Positions 1 through 26,100 of a stretch of 64,000 bases of DNA are shown one piece after another (the stretch's first letter is position 1; each line of letters opens with the position of its first letter). The stretch comes from Hemibagrus wyckioides. Lineage: Eukaryota; Chordata; Actinopteri; Siluriformes; Bagridae. A program made the position numbers and the translations under genes. The stretch spans positions 16,302,780-16,366,779 of the forward strand of contig NC_080710.1 of NCBI RefSeq assembly GCF_019097595.1, given 5' to 3'. The notes below the pieces were generated by a model, which was given only the letters and a program-made list of their open reading frames with translations, made no database searches and had not been told where the DNA came from.

Positions 1-115
1 CTGCAGAGTTTAGCTCCAACCCTGATCAAACTCCTCTAGATGTGTTTGATTAAAAGTTAGAGCTAAACTCTGCAGGAAAATGGACCTCATGGGCCAGATT
101 TGAGGATCCCTGGTC
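1..115. repeat. Fragment of interspersed fish repeat with imperfect hairpin
   Basis: Positions 1-16 (ctgcagagtttagctc) are the exact reverse complement of 60-75, and the match continues imperfectly inward to about 30 bases. The following text (actctgcagg, then a gaggatccctgg-like end) resembles a common dispersed fish repeat whose end carries a 'CTGCAG' box. The copy is cut by the window start. Family assignment is from memory. Confidence 0.45.
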
Positions 116-939
116 TAAATGGTTAACAAAAAGCTTAAGCCTAAAAAAAGCATAATTAATCCATTTTTTTTTTTTTCATTTAAAAGAAAAATAGAATCCG
201 TATCAAACTGAATTATGTTGTGTGAGGGGATCCAGTTGTTCTGCATGTACACTGTTCTGTTGGAAACAGCATGCTAAGGTAGCTTTTCCCTGTGTGTTAT
301 TCGTCCTGGACTCATATGGGAACCTGCAGCTTGGAGTGCCTTTTTTTTTTTTTGGTCATCACGCTTAAAAAAACCCAGAGAGAGCGCTGCAACTGACAGA
401 CTGTACCACTGTTTCCATTAATAGCCAAATGTAGCTCTAGTGCAGACATAGCAGAGGAGATCTATGAGTTTCTATGTGAGAAGAAGAGTATATGTAGGTG
501 TCATTCTGCTCTTAACTGTGCACTTCTTCTGCTTATTTAGCCAACTTAATCATGTCTCATATATCTGAGTTTTATTCATTCAGCATTTAACCTTCAATAT
601 GAAATGTGACATTTTTTCATGGCTTGCTTCGCCAGCATTTAGGTTCCTTCTCCTAAAATTAAGTCCAGCGTGAAGAACGACTGTGTAATCCTCTGAGGAT
701 GAAGATTTAATGGAAATTTTGCTCAAATCTTCTTTGCTCCTGTAATTACAGCAGAATTCATTTTAAGCCTTGCACTTTCTTGATTTTGTTATTATTAAAA
801 GAACTGTTTGTGTATTTATTTATTTTTTTTTATAATTCATGGCCTTTTCTTGTACTCCTATCATACTTGTACTTCAGAACCACTAAAGCAGGTCAGTTAG
901 GACCTCGGGTCACATGAAGGTCTCTGTGTGTGTCACAGT

Positions 940-941
<2 letters not shown>

Positions 942-979
<38 letters not shown>
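942..979. repeat. (AC)n microsatellite
   Basis: About 19 uninterrupted AC units in a snrk intron. Confidence 0.97.
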
Positions 980-981
<2 letters not shown>

Positions 982-1167
982 AGCCCCTGAGAGAGCAGTT
1001 TTATGCACACACCTTAGTTGTTATCAATTTCAGGAAACATGCTTGTTGACAGGCTTTCTCTTCTTTAATTGATTTTGATAAATGAAGCCCACATGAAGAA
1101 GAAAGACATTTCCCATTGTGTATTTATTTTTATTTATATATGTATTTCTATCTGTTTGTTTCTCTAG

Positions 1168-13377
<12,210 letters not shown>

Positions 13378-13773
13378 TGGTGGATCACACGATCAGACCT
13401 CATAGTCAATTTGCTCCCATCGCTGCATTTGTAGCATAATAACGATTTGAAATCTCCCGTAGCTTTGTGTGATCTTTCCCAACCTTCTGTCGTCTTAATC
13501 ATTCTTACAACTTATTTATTTTTCTTAGACCTGTTGGGTTTAATGAGGTGCACACTGCTAGCTTGTTTGTTTTCTGCCTTTTTGTGGGGTTGTCCTTTTT
13601 AGCCCCCCCCCCCCTTACTGTTTTACATTTGCTTTCCATCCCATTTGTTTTTTTTTGTTTTTTTTTAATATCTCCTGAAGTGATAAGCTCTTAAGATGGT
13701 TTACATGGTTTGGTTTTGGCCAGTCAATCAAACAGAACTGTAGATTTTTATTTAATGATAAAATTGAATATTT

Positions 13774-13789
13774 AATAAAGACAAATAAA
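13774..13789 (+). terminator. Candidate poly(A) signals of snrk
   Basis: Two overlapping-type AATAAA hexamers about 400 bases after the stop codon. Later hexamers at 14236 and 15179 would give longer 3' UTRs; long 3' UTRs are usual for SNRK. Confidence 0.4.
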
Positions 13790-15811
13790 TATGACCAAAC
13801 GTGTAACGGAGAAGCACCTGCCAGGTCGTATGAGCACTTCCAAACTTTAGCCATAATAAGTGCAACAATTACAGTCAGAGTTAAAGCCTAGTGGATTTTT
13901 TCAGTGGATTCGAACAGCTCATTTGAGGGAAACTGGTATTCTGCTTTATGGCCATTTCTGATGTCTTAAAATAACTGACCAATTTATAATTCCACAGAAA
14001 ATCAATGTATATTTCTAATGGTTGTTTAATAAACCACACATATTGAACTACCCTTAGCAGATTAAAACAAATCCTAGCAACATTTAAAATATAACTTAAA
14101 AAAATACTGTTTCACATTTCCCTCAGACAGGAAATTACTGTCAGCAAGTTAACTTTTTATCCTAAGAATTAATAGAACATCCATGTACCATAGCTTTTGA
14201 TTTAATTATATCAACAGAAATGTACTTTTCAGATAAATAAACCCTAGGTTTTCAACATAGCCTCAAGGTTTGCATAGAGTAAAGTAATTGCTGAAAGCAA
14301 ATCAGTACGATATGCTGTCAATTCTCTGTGTTAAATCAGCAGCCATTTTTAATCCAGCATGCCAATATTCAGATAATGAAGAGAGTCCTGGTAGAGCAGC
14401 AGCAGGAATGATTGCTGGAGCTTTGCTGCATCCTTTAATGAAAATCCTTGAAACATTTTCAACATATTGGTCATGTTCTCTAGTCCATGATTAACAGGCT
14501 GGTTTAATTCTGTTGAGAGATTAAGATGTTAATGATGATGATGATGATGATAATAATAATAATAATTAATAATATATTTACACTAGAAAATGAATTCCTA
14601 TATACTGCTGAGCTCCAGATCCCAGTCCAACTGTTCTGACCTCACTCACTCTGTTTGTAGTTCGTAATCAATTCAGTTACTGTAACTACCAGTCTCTAAA
14701 TAAGACTGGCCTCAGATGCCTATAGGGTATGTAAATAAGTTTTTAAAAGTTTTATTTTTTTGAAAGGACTGCTGTTATACACGCTGTGTTGAATACAGGC
14801 ATCGGACGGGCTTTCTAGCTAAAGCCGTGCTGATTTATCACCTGGCTCTAAATCCCGCGTACAGCTGAAACCATGATGAGATACACGACCCCTCATTCAG
14901 GCAATAGATAATAAAGGAACCAGCTTTTCAAAGACCATCTCTGCGCCGGTGTAAACAGCTGTACGGAGTCCAGGATGAAGCAGAGAGAGCAGTGGAGTTG
15001 GAGATATTTTAAGGGCATTGGCAATAAGCTATAAGTTGCAGCTATCTGTAAATATACATATTTTTTTTTTGTTTTATAATATGTACAGCCGTAGAATGGC
15101 TCACTTGACCGAAAAAAAAAAGAATTATCTTGAGTATTTCTTTTGTTTTGTTTTACTTTTTAAACAATAGGGTCTGTAAATAAAGATGTAAATAGAGTGC
15201 ACACTCTGTAAAACCGCAGCGTCAGCCGTCTGGTTCGTAGCTGTAATATAGCTTTACTAGTCGTGAGTGTCTCCAGTAAGTTTAGCAATGTTGAAAAAGA
15301 AAACAGTGCTATATTCATAATGTTGGTCTCAGACTTTGTCCTGCGCTGATGTAAACAGGTAAAATGATAATGTGCATGTGTTGAATGTTCAACATAACTG
15401 ATCCATGGACATCGAAAGGAAAAGAACTGCCACAAAATGTTTCTGGACCAAAATTGTGTACTGACTTCTTCTAAAGAAAAACAACAGTAAAGAAGCAAAA
15501 TGATTCAGTGTTCTGTTGTTGAAACTTGTCTTCACAAGTTATATATAGCTATGGTAACGTCCAAAAATTAAATGTTGTGGAAGATGTCTTTAAATGTGGC
15601 CTTTGTTTGTGTGTTTCTTTTATTAAGTGTATATGGTATGAGCTGATGTGTCACAGCAGCAACCCTGAGATATCTGCAGTGGCTGCAGGGGAACCTGATG
15701 ACCAACAGGTTAGGATGAAATCTTTAGAAAGCAAAAATCATTAGTATTTGTGCAACTAATTGTGTCAGTAGTCTTGCTAAACTACTGAAACCTTACTTGA
15801 GTAACTTGAGT

Positions 15812-16110
15812 AGGGGGCAGCGTGGTAATGAAGCATGCATTACCTCATACCTCTGGTACTAGGGGTTCAATTCCCACCTCTGCCCTGTGCGCATGCTGTC
15901 CCTGTGCTTCAGGGATTTTCTCCAGATACTCCGGTTTCCTCACTAGTCTACAAACATGTTATAACCTAATTAGTATCTCTAAATTATCCTTAGTGAAATT
16001 GTGAGAGAGAGACTGTGCACTGTGATGTGTTGGCACCCTTTCCACTGTGTCACTGGTATACAGAGGCTCCCTGTAGGATAAATGGCAGAAAAATGGATGG
16101 ATTGACGAAA
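15812..16110 (+). mobile_element. tRNA-derived SINE (diverged)
   Basis: The element starts gggggcagcgtggtaatgaa (A-box-like) and has the B-box-like ggttcaattcc at 15864-15874. A body follows with actccggtttcctc and a tail near aaatggatggattgacg. This order matches a widespread fish SINE-like repeat. A second, partial copy of its 3' half lies at 38611-38775. Confidence 0.7.
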
Positions 16111-17590
16111 GCTTTTGTAGCCAAATTCCATCTCTGCTTAACTAGCAATATTACAGTTAAATCAGTTTTTCACGAGTCTCAAAAAATATCATATCCTTTG
16201 AAAAGAGCCTCTCTGAAGTGCTGCTAAAAGTTCCTAGTGAAGTATTTCATAAAACATCCTATTTAAATGTGCTTGAAGAATTATGATGTAGCTCTGTAAT
16301 AAACATCCAATTCACATATTCATACTGATTTTATGTAAAATAATCTTGAAACAGCTTTCTTGATCTCTAGCTACCCGAGAGTAAGCGTGGTTTTGTAGTT
16401 GAACATGTAAAGTATAAAAGTGTCTTGTCTCTAGTAATCAGTATGACGGCAGTCAGTTGTAAAAGCTCTACAGTAGGCAGAAAAGCAGTTGGAGAACGTT
16501 TACATCACAGCATACATGACATCTTGTTGATTTACGTTGTCTGTAGGAGTTACTTTTAACCTTAAGGTTGTATGTGAACATGTCCCCTGAAGGTTTTTTC
16601 CCCCTCCCTTACTAAAGCCTAAGCCGAGTTCCCGCTGGGCGCAACGCTCCTGCTGCGAGTTTAGCACTGGCACATGTAGCGCACACAGAGAAGTGCAACA
16701 TGACGTGATGTGGCAGCCCTCAAAACGCAGCTGTTGAAAGGTTTCTTATACTGATTTATTACCAACGTCTGCTGCCAGATTTCTCGAGTATCTTGGTGCC
16801 TTCCAAGGCCATCAGAGATTTGGACATGTGTATGCAGTGTGTTCTACCTTGTCTGTGTTCCCACACAGTGTGAATAAATGCTGAGAGGTGGGGATGAGCT
16901 CTGTCTTACTTAACACTGCCCTGTACTTCCTGATGCTCTTTCACACTGGCCTGATGCTGTGGCCACTGAAGCGTAGGTCTGAGTATCACCCTGGCTGCAG
17001 TATTCAAGCATGGCTTCCACAAGACTGAGCCATGTGTTACTTTGCTTGCATTGTATAAGACTGACACCTACGTGATAAATAAAAAGTTACCTATGACTAC
17101 ACATAAATGAATAAACATAGCACATTTTAAACACCATAAACAAGTCATGACAGCTGTGCAGATGAAACTTGCCACGTGTAATAAAATGGTGAAGATAAGG
17201 TAGCGGGGCCTAGTCACATGGGAAATGAACTGGAACATGCTTTTCCAGTAAATATGAGAACAACTTTATGTAACCAGCTTATACTGTACCAGTTTAATCA
17301 ATGTACTCTCATCGATTCAATAGCAACACATGTACACCAAACCCCCAGCACTATGCAGGAAATCATACAGACACAAATCTTCAGTTAATGTTCACGTCCC
17401 AATGGGGAAAAAATGTGATGTCTTGACATGATTATTGTTGTCAGACTGGATGGACAACTGGACAACACATCAACCCTTGAAGTTTCAGATTCCACTCCTG
17501 CCAGTCAAGAACAAGAATTGTGACAAGATGCTGGACAGGTAAAGACAACACAATGTTTTTCTAATTGAACTGTTCACTTTCTGTGAGGTA

Positions 17591-18100
17591 CACTCTATTG
17601 CCAAAAGTTCTGGGACGTCTGCCTTTACATGCACATGAATGTATTATGGAGTTGGCTTGCTCTTTGCAGCTGTACCAGCTTCAACTCTTCTGGGAAGGCT
17701 TTCCACAAGGTTTAGGAGTGTGTTTATGGGACTTTTTGACCATTCCTCTTGAAACACATTTGTGAGGTCAGGCACTGATGTTGGAGGAGAAGGTCTGGCT
17801 CACAGTCTCCGCTCTAATTCATCCCAAAGGTGTTCTATCGGGTTGAGGTCAGGACTCTATGAAGTTCCTCCACACCAAACTCGCTCTTCCATGTCTTTAT
17901 GGACCTTGTTTTGTGCACTGGTGCACAGTCATGTTGGAACAAGAAGGGGTCATCCCTAAGTTGGGAGCATAAAATTGTCCAAAATGTCTTGGTATGCTGA
18001 AGCATTAAGAGTTCCTTTCACTGGAACTAAGGGGCCCAAGCCCAACCCCTGAAAAACAACACCTGAATTCAATGAATCCCAAAACCTTTGGCAATAGTGT
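17591..18100 (-). mobile_element. Tc1-like element, deletion derivative
   Basis: The left end (cactctattgccaaaagttc) follows TA at 17589-17590, and the right end (ttggcaatagtgt) matches it in reverse. The interior (for example ctctgggaaggctttccacaagg-like text at about 17686-17712) is that of a very common fish Tc1 transposon read on its antisense strand. About two thirds of the normal length is missing. It lies just beyond the candidate ano10 poly(A) site. Confidence 0.8.
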
Positions 18101-19267
18101 CATTGTAAAAAGCCAGACATCATATTTTTCTGCCATTCTGATGTTTTACGTAAAAATGAACTGAAGCTCTTGACCTGCATCTGCACTGTGCTCCTGCCAC
18201 CTGACTGACAGACTGCATGAATGTACATGTGTTTGTAATAAAACAGATGGTGGGTGTATAACCTTTAGCCAACTTTTGAATACACTTGAGTAGATGAATG
18301 CAATATGACATTTATCACTTTAATAGTTTTGATATTTATTTTCAGGTTAAAGTGGCTTCAAGTACAGTGCACACATCAGTAACATGAGTAACTGATATAA
18401 TGGTTATTAAAGGCACTGCTCAGTCTTTGGTTGAACAGGAGTGTGTGGGAGAATAAATGCACATATTGCCAAGAAAAAACATAAATCATTTACCCTGCTG
18501 TGAACATGTCAAAAAAACTGCTTATGCCTGGGCCACAATAGGGAATAACAATCATGATCATCACAGTGGCTTCCAAATTTTAGCTTTCAAGATTTTCTAA
18601 TAGTGTGTAAAATCTAGATTTAACCACTTGATCTACACACCGTTTAGATGCTGCCTGTTATTCAGAACATTTATCTTCAACTCAAGATCCTGAGCAGAAA
18701 CAATCTGTGAAATACAGATAACCAACAACAGCCCCATCATCCCCCATGTTCAACTTGATCCACAGTCACGTTCTCAGGAGAATTCCGAGAAAAATCTTGA
18801 ATCTCCAGTACAAAAATCTGTCACTTTTTTAGAGTCTCGTATATCTTCCAACAAGGGTTACGAGTGTATAAATCTTGTAGTGGCCCAGACACAAGTACAC
18901 AACCATTTTACACTAGTGCAATTCATGCTCAGTACAGTTTACACAACAGCCTCACAGAACAACTGTTTAGAAATTCTTTTATAACCCAATTCCACACACA
19001 ATGATTGCTATTAGAGGCCGATAGCTCGATGAACATCTAATAAAAATAATTAAAATCCTAATTAAAAGCTCAGACTGAGGTTGCTCTGGCTAACATGCAG
19101 TAACGGAGTTGCAGCTTGGGCTGGATGTCAGCGGTGTTTATGAAGAACGTTGTCAGGAGTGCATATTCATGGTAGGTGATATGTAATGCTTGATTGGATA
19201 CATGGTATGTAAACACCTGAGGCAGATTCAACGGAAGCTGTGCCACAGTCGGCCTCATTGCTCCTCG
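18101..19267 (-). other. ano10 3' UTR and downstream DNA
   Basis: Non-coding sequence after the ano10 stop codon. On the minus strand a candidate AATAAA signal lies at 18340-18335, about 930 bases past the stop. No other feature is seen. Confidence 0.55.
18335..18340 (-). terminator. Candidate poly(A) signal of ano10
   Basis: The plus-strand tttatt reads AATAAA on the minus strand. It is a plausible end for ano10, but there is no transcript support. Confidence 0.35.
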
Positions 19268-19309
19268 TTACTTTTTGGTCTTGGATATCTCTGCTGCCTC
19301 CAGCATTTT
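19268..19309 (-). CDS. ano10: ano10 last coding exon
   Basis: Acceptor gtattttcag. The exon continues in phase 0 as [13 protein letters not shown] and stops at TAA (19270-19268). It is short, so the call rests on phase, the splice site and the expected lysine-rich end; another terminal exon is possible. Confidence 0.75.
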   Translation of the reverse strand, partial: KMLEAAEISKTKK

Positions 19310-20116
19310 CTGAAAATACAAAAACAAGCAAAGTATTAATACTGCAACTTGCATTTAGAATCAGATCTGACTGCAATCAAAGTGAGCGGTTTGTCTTATT
19401 AATGATGCTGGGTTTTGGGTGTTATTTTTTTTAAAAACATGCTTTAGAGGTGGTGGGGAAAAAACCCCAAACTCCACGTGCATACAGACTGAAACAGGAG
19501 CTGAATATAGAAGCTGATCTTAGTGCTTCAATCTGTGAACTTTGCGGAACAGTCTGATCTTGAATGATTCACACTTTTAAGTGATGGTGGTGGGAACAAG
19601 CACCAACACTAATAAACCTCACTGCCATGTTAACACCTTAAAATAGTAACTGTATGGTGAACATTTGAAATCACATGCTCTTTACAGGGAGGAAACCAAA
19701 GCTCTAATGCACTGCGCCTTATCAGTGAGTTAAATCTCACAAAGTAGGCCTGGAGATTTTCAAGATGTAATTATTTTTAAATTGACAGCCTTTCTTTCCA
19801 TTAGAAACATGTCCCAGAGAGGCAGAGCCTGAGCTACAGTTAATCTATTAGTTCTGCTGCCTGCAACCCAGAGCAAGTTTAAGGCTCAGTGAAGGAGTGT
19901 TATGTACAATTAACTTTTCAAGCCAGAAGTGAGGATCAATGTACATGCATTGCTGACACTGGTTTTGCAGCCTTGAGTTCACTCTGAGTTTTGGAGGCTT
20001 CTCAGAAACACAACAGGGTGATTATTAGAAGCAATGTTTCTATCACCGTGTAGCTGTTTTTCAAAGTATTAAAATGAGCAATTATTGGAATAGCTGTAAG
20101 GCACCTACCCTAGCGT

Positions 20117-20158
<42 letters not shown>

Positions 20159-23100
20159 TCACCGTACTAAACGAGTCTACCTTTAAACTAAAACACACCA
20201 ATAGGAAAAAATGAATCTCATCTTCAGAAGAAGGCTGAAAATAAACTGTATTTATTTTCATTCCCAGCCTCTTCTCGTTCTACCCATGAAGCCAAAATGA
20301 ATAATGAGTCATCTGATTAAATCCATTCCATTACTCAAGCTGACTTTTCATTAAACAAAGTTTCATGAAGAAGTGCAGAAAGAACAATGGCAGTCGTTCC
20401 CAGAGGTCCTACCCAAGCTGCAGCAGATGCTGTGTTTGCATGACAGGCTGTGAGCTGATGATTATTGCTGAGTATTGATTCTGTGTGAATATAGTAGAGC
20501 GGCACACGATGAATTAAGTTAACACGAGCAATATCGCAAATAGATAAATCCTGGAGAGGAATGGCTCAGGCAGCTGCTCTAGAAAGATGGGTGAAAAAAA
20601 ATAAGCTAAGAATGAGACAATCTTGAATATGTTTGAATATCAAAACTCTGTGATGTTCTGGTCTCTCTGGAACCAAGTCTCATCGATGTGAAACAATGCA
20701 ACCATCTGCTGTTTTCTTTTAATACAGAAAAGAAACAAATAGATTAACATTGATCAAATGTAGTATAAAGATCTAAAACTGGCTTGCAAAGTTTGCCTAG
20801 ATTCAAATAATGTAACCTTTACTTCAGCATGCAAATTAGTACAGTAAACAAACTGGATATTCTACTGTGGTATTGTGCACATTCTCCATTTCTGAGGCAT
20901 ATGTAATCATCTGTGTGATGGAAAAGACGTGGTCCTATCTCCGGTTTTGCAACACTTTAGGACATTTGATGTTTTCCACCTTCTACAGCATTACAGAATG
21001 CATTCATATATTAATAATAATAATCTCTCTGATCTAATATACATCATCCATCTTGCCATCAAGCAAATAGCAGCCTGAGTTTATTATTTTCTAACAACAG
21101 CACAGCCACAGTGTTTTTTTAAACACTATAGTTATATTTATATATGAATTCACTTATGTTATAGCAGATATAAACAGTCATTCCCTCACTAGCCTCTCTT
21201 TTTCCTTTCTACTGAAGTTAAAATCAATTACTTTAAATGCTTTCCACATTTCTAGATGGTGCCATAACATTTCAGAAATGCCTTAAATTACACCACTTAC
21301 TGAATTCAGCTCCCTTTTTGGCTGATGCTCTTCTGTAGTTCAAGCACTGTTTAAAAGAACCTACAATGTTCTGTACTTACCTACACTATCTGTCCTGTCA
21401 TTACAATCACTGTCCCTGACCTAGAACACCAACAACACAGCTCCTGTGGTGTGTTAAATGTCACGGCACAAACAGTGTTTATTGAGTCTGCTGTGTAAGT
21501 GTACTTAGAGCTGGGCAGCAATTTCCGCCTGTGAATTCACTGTCATGATTCATTTCACTCTCAATCAGTCAGGACAGCACCACTGGCTTTGTTTCCTGTC
21601 AAAGGATAGTGAAGGACGTATCTACTGCTTGAGGCACGACAGCATGCTTTGGATGATGATGCTTTACTCGGTCCGTTTTCGGTTACACCAGCAGGACCGC
21701 AAGGCTAAAGAGCATACGCTTTCTGACAAACTGTATGCTACCACTGACCTGATGTGCCCTGCTTTTTCCACTCTACATCCCTGATGTGCGGGGGCTCTAG
21801 ACGACACGCTGTCCCAGTTCGTTCTGAATTTTAGAGTGACGTGTCTGGACCTGAAAGGCTCAGCATGAATTAGTGTTGCCCTGAAATGCCCTATAAATGA
21901 CTCAACGTTCTGAGATTTGTAACATCCGTAAATTGTTGAACTATTGTGGAAATGAATATACAAGTGCTGAAAATGCGTCTTCACTCTGAGACAAGCAAAC
22001 AAATCATCTGACAAATCCTCTGATGTTATTGGAGCAATCAGCCATCATTGGGCTTCATGATTAACTTTCCGCAGCAGGGCAGGAAGCTATTCACACACAA
22101 TTCCCCAGTGATGAAAGAGTGCAGCAGACATCATCAGCTTTTATTCAGCACCTTCAGCACGGAGCACTCTGCCATTGTGCCAACACAAACACAAGGCAGC
22201 ATGTCGCTAGAGTGTCATAGGTTTTTTTTTTTTCCCCAAGAATGGAAATTTCATACCGTGGAAAATCGGAGCATTACACAGAACGCTTTTACAGGGAACA
22301 CAATTAGTATGGAAACGCATTTGTGCACCATTTCGTAGGTTTGCTCAACACTCTGCTTCAGTAGTCCTGTTCCATCACATAAACATAAGCTCAATACTAG
22401 CTAACTCACGATCACAAGCAACTTAACAGTGAGCAGTGACCAATCAGTGATGAATTCTCAAATCTGATCAGTCAAAGCTGGGTGTGGATGTCTTTTCTGT
22501 AACAGCACAGCTCCACATTAGTGTCACTATGGCAGATGCTCACAAAACATTCTGTAACTGATGATATGGTGAAACGTTCTGTAAGGAGAACTTTTTTAGA
22601 ACCAGTCTCTACCCTTTTTACCAGTATACTGGTATCAATCAATTTAGCTAACATCTTCAATCAGTATAAGCAAATGAATTATTTTGTGGCCTCAAGTGTG
22701 ATATAAAATGAATCAGGACACTGTTGGCTTTCAGTGTGAGATGTTTTAACCTTCACAGAATTTTAGTGCTTGAATAAAACACCTTCACTTATGAAGAGGC
22801 GCTTGGGGCATCTCAGAGAGCAGATAGGGTTTTCATATCACCATTTACTTTGAAGAACATTTCTATTAAATTTATTGCCCCAAGTATGCTTGGAATAATT
22901 ATAAAAAACTACAAATTCTTAACCACCACTGTGTAGTGTGACATGCCAGAGAAATTCAATGATGAACATGGACACAACCAAAGCAGGTGGAAATTCCATT
23001 GTTTCCCCCCCCGGTTAAGAGAGTGAAGGTTTCCAAAAAAAGGACAGAGGAATTTGTGCTTTTCAGTTTCTCTGTAACATGACAAGTGTCTCCAAGAGAC

Positions 23101-26100
23101 GAAAAAAAAAAAGAGAGAGCGTGAGGGAACTGTTTATAGCTGCTTCACAGATCTTTAAATAGATGTTTCATGGACGCTTTAGAACACTGAGCGAACCTAT
23201 AAAGAGACAAAGTGCATTATGTCTTGATACTAATTAATATGACATGATAAATATTAGTAAATTGCGGTGAACTAAAAGGAATCAAATCATTTTGGACTAC
23301 AACACTTTACACATTTGTGCTAACAGCATTACAACACCCTGTCATTGATCATATTCCTTTGAATAAGCAGGACCTGTCACTTTCATTACTTATTTAAAAC
23401 ATTAGCATGTGTACATCACATGCCTAAACACCTGAACAAGACTAGGCGTTTTAGGCTTGTTTTATATGCCAACTAGGGATGCAACAATACAGTTAACCCA
23501 CAGTTCAATACGTACCGCGGTTTTTAACCGTGGTTTTTGGTTTGGTTCGGATGGCTTGGCAAATTAAAGTTTTTTTCCATTATTCTTTGCTTAGGTGACA
23601 GGAACAGTAAGTATGTTAAGAAGAAAAAAACTGGTTTTAGTTGCGCTCTTTTTTCCCCAATCCGCTCTGTAATGAACAGTAAGGGTGAGACAACTCTGTT
23701 GCCCCCGAGGTCCAACTATCTGTTATTAGAGCAAGGCTTTGCACTTTAGCCAATTGGTTTTAGATTTTTTTGCGCGTTTTTTCATAGAGATCGGGAAAAA
23801 AAGGCCGTGTCGGTAGTGTTTAACGCAGTTCGAGCACTTTTAGTTGCCGAAAGCCCACATCACAGGAAACGGCTGCAAATCTTTAGCAATTATGATGTTA
23901 TAATTATTTTTTGTGTCTCTCGGAACCAGTTGTGTCTGAATGCTGGAAGGAGTCAGCTACGGACTGTTGTTTTTTGGGTTCCTGTGTTGCCTGCTCTGCC
24001 ATCCTGCTTCCACACATTGATATCTCTGGGTGATGGAGCTGTAGATGTGTGGTCATGTTGGAAGTATTTCCATGTCAGTATGTAACTCGTGTGGAACAGT
24101 GCTTAAACACAGTCATTTTTTTTTGTTTAGCATTTTTGTTTCATCGCCATCATGGTCAACAACAAATCCAAAATGTTCCCACACGACAGATTTGAAAGAC
24201 GGAGCTGCTTCCTCATATTTGTCTCACTTCACCGCTCTCCAGGGTTAGAGTGAAATCTGACACCAGCATCGCAAGCATGGTTACGGCCCCTAACTTTAGC
24301 GCTCACTGATTGGATATTTACTCGCGGGGAGGTGCGTCTGTCTCAGCGCGTAGACATACAGTACAGGCAAACACAAACAGGAGGTTCAGAGAGTAATAAA
24401 ACACATGGTTATTATTGTTTTATGGAAAAACTGAAAAACCGCGGTTCACATACGCGTATTGAACCGTGGAGGTCGTAACGAACAGTTCAATATTATATTG
24501 AGTATTGTGGCATCCCTAATGCCAACATAAAGTCTTCCTAAAATAAAAAGTACTTGTGCGTCCAAGATCTGAAAGTCTTCTGCTTCCTCATTTTTTTTGA
24601 TGCAGTTAGAGAATTGATGCACAGACTCTGATTTCTAGAGGAACCAAGGAGGCATCAGTCAGTTTTGGAATGCACCCATTGTTTGTCCACTGTAGATGTG
24701 CATTGTGGGATTTAAAATGGACATTGGTTACTTTCCATGTTTTAGACGATATTACAAAATGGCAACCAATTTTGCATAGATTTGGCCTCAGCACTAGACT
24801 GCTGAAACTTTTAAAACATGTTTTTGAAGTTAAGTGCAATCATAAATATTGTATACTGTACGATAAGAAGAAGAAGGAAAATTAAACACTGACATTATAT
24901 CAAACAGTCAATAAAGCCAGGGTGTGGACACTCCAGTCTTAGATCACCATAATATTATATCACTAAAGGCTCTAATAGGTAACCACAGACATTTAAAAAA
25001 AGTACAGCATGTTCACATGTGCTGTAACTTAAGCAGCAGTTTGAGCCAAACACGGCTTTGTCCTGCAGCTCACCTCCAAGCGGCAGGTTGCCTTCCAGTG
25101 CTGGCTGTGAACAGGGGATTTCCACCACTCCCAAGAGTGTTTACTATTTTCAGCTTTCCCTTTGACTCCCGAGGACCTGTCCCCCTTATCCCCTGCAGTC
25201 AGCCGTCTACACCCTTACAAGCTGCTGAACACATGGAAAACAGCTGGACTCAATAGCCACATGCTGGTACTTTATAGCTAAATGCTAAGTGGCACATAAT
25301 CCTAGCTCAGCACTAATAATATAGAGTCAGTGCACCATGCGCCCACACTGAGTGAACCCTGAATCACCAACTCCAATTAAAGTCTTAATCCAATATTGCA
25401 GGACAATTCTGGATAATGAGGCCAGAAGTCTGCGAGTCTGTTTTATACACTCTCTGCTGTTAGGGCCCATGGCCAAGAATTTGCGATTCTGTAAAGTTTG
25501 CACTATAAACGCTTGCAGTCGACTCTGCTGAGACTATTAGGCCGTGTCTATCATTGTGATAAAGCAGCATGAGAAGCAGAGCCGGAGACAGAGTTCGCGA
25601 AAAAAGGAGAGCAAAAGGGAAACTTAGAAATATCACATCCTCCATCATCCTGAAACCTAATCAATATATTCAATAAGTAGTTTACAACCTGCTACTCTGC
25701 CTAAATTAAAACAAATGTTAGCCACATGAAGCTCAGGCAGAGCGCCTTCCACAGTAGTCACACCTTTCTTCCTTTCTGCTCGTGAAAGCTATTTCCTTTT
25801 GTTTGTGTTTACGCCGCTATCTCTCCACCGAGTGCTTCACATACTGCGTCAGACACTTGTGCTGTTTATATTCCACTTTCCATTTTTCCACCAAAGTAAT
25901 CAGGTCACGGTGCTGATTCAGGGCTCGTTCCATAGACGGTTGAAGCTGGACAGATTAACTGAACATCTATCTGTCCTCAAGAACTAAATATTACAAAGAC
26001 TTCCTCAGAGAACAACATCTGAGGACCTACATGATTAAAAATACGAGTTCTCCATCATGATGATGATCACCAAGACTCTATATGATCGGGATAACTAAAG

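Larger units (their letters stand above)
1..1167 (+). other. snrk intron (3' portion)
   Basis: Non-coding sequence leading to the acceptor at 1166-1167. It contains a transposon-like hairpin at 1-115 and an (AC)n tract at 942-979. Otherwise it is AT-rich unique sequence with T runs. Confidence 0.85.
13378..17590 (+). other. snrk 3' UTR and tail-to-tail intergenic DNA
   Basis: No coding exon is seen. Candidate poly(A) signals AATAAA occur at 13774-13779, 13784-13789, 14236-14241 and 15179-15184, and I cannot tell which is used. The region also holds a C run near 13603, a GAT/AAT repeat near 14527 and a tRNA-derived SINE at 15812-16110. Confidence 0.6.

Noticed and set aside
15864..15874. tRNA gene
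   Set aside because: The B-box-like motif belongs to a tRNA-derived SINE head; no cloverleaf with an acceptor stem could be built.
24924..25256. 110-residue open frame in the last ano10 intron
   Set aside because: No recognisable domain, and it sits antisense within an intron.
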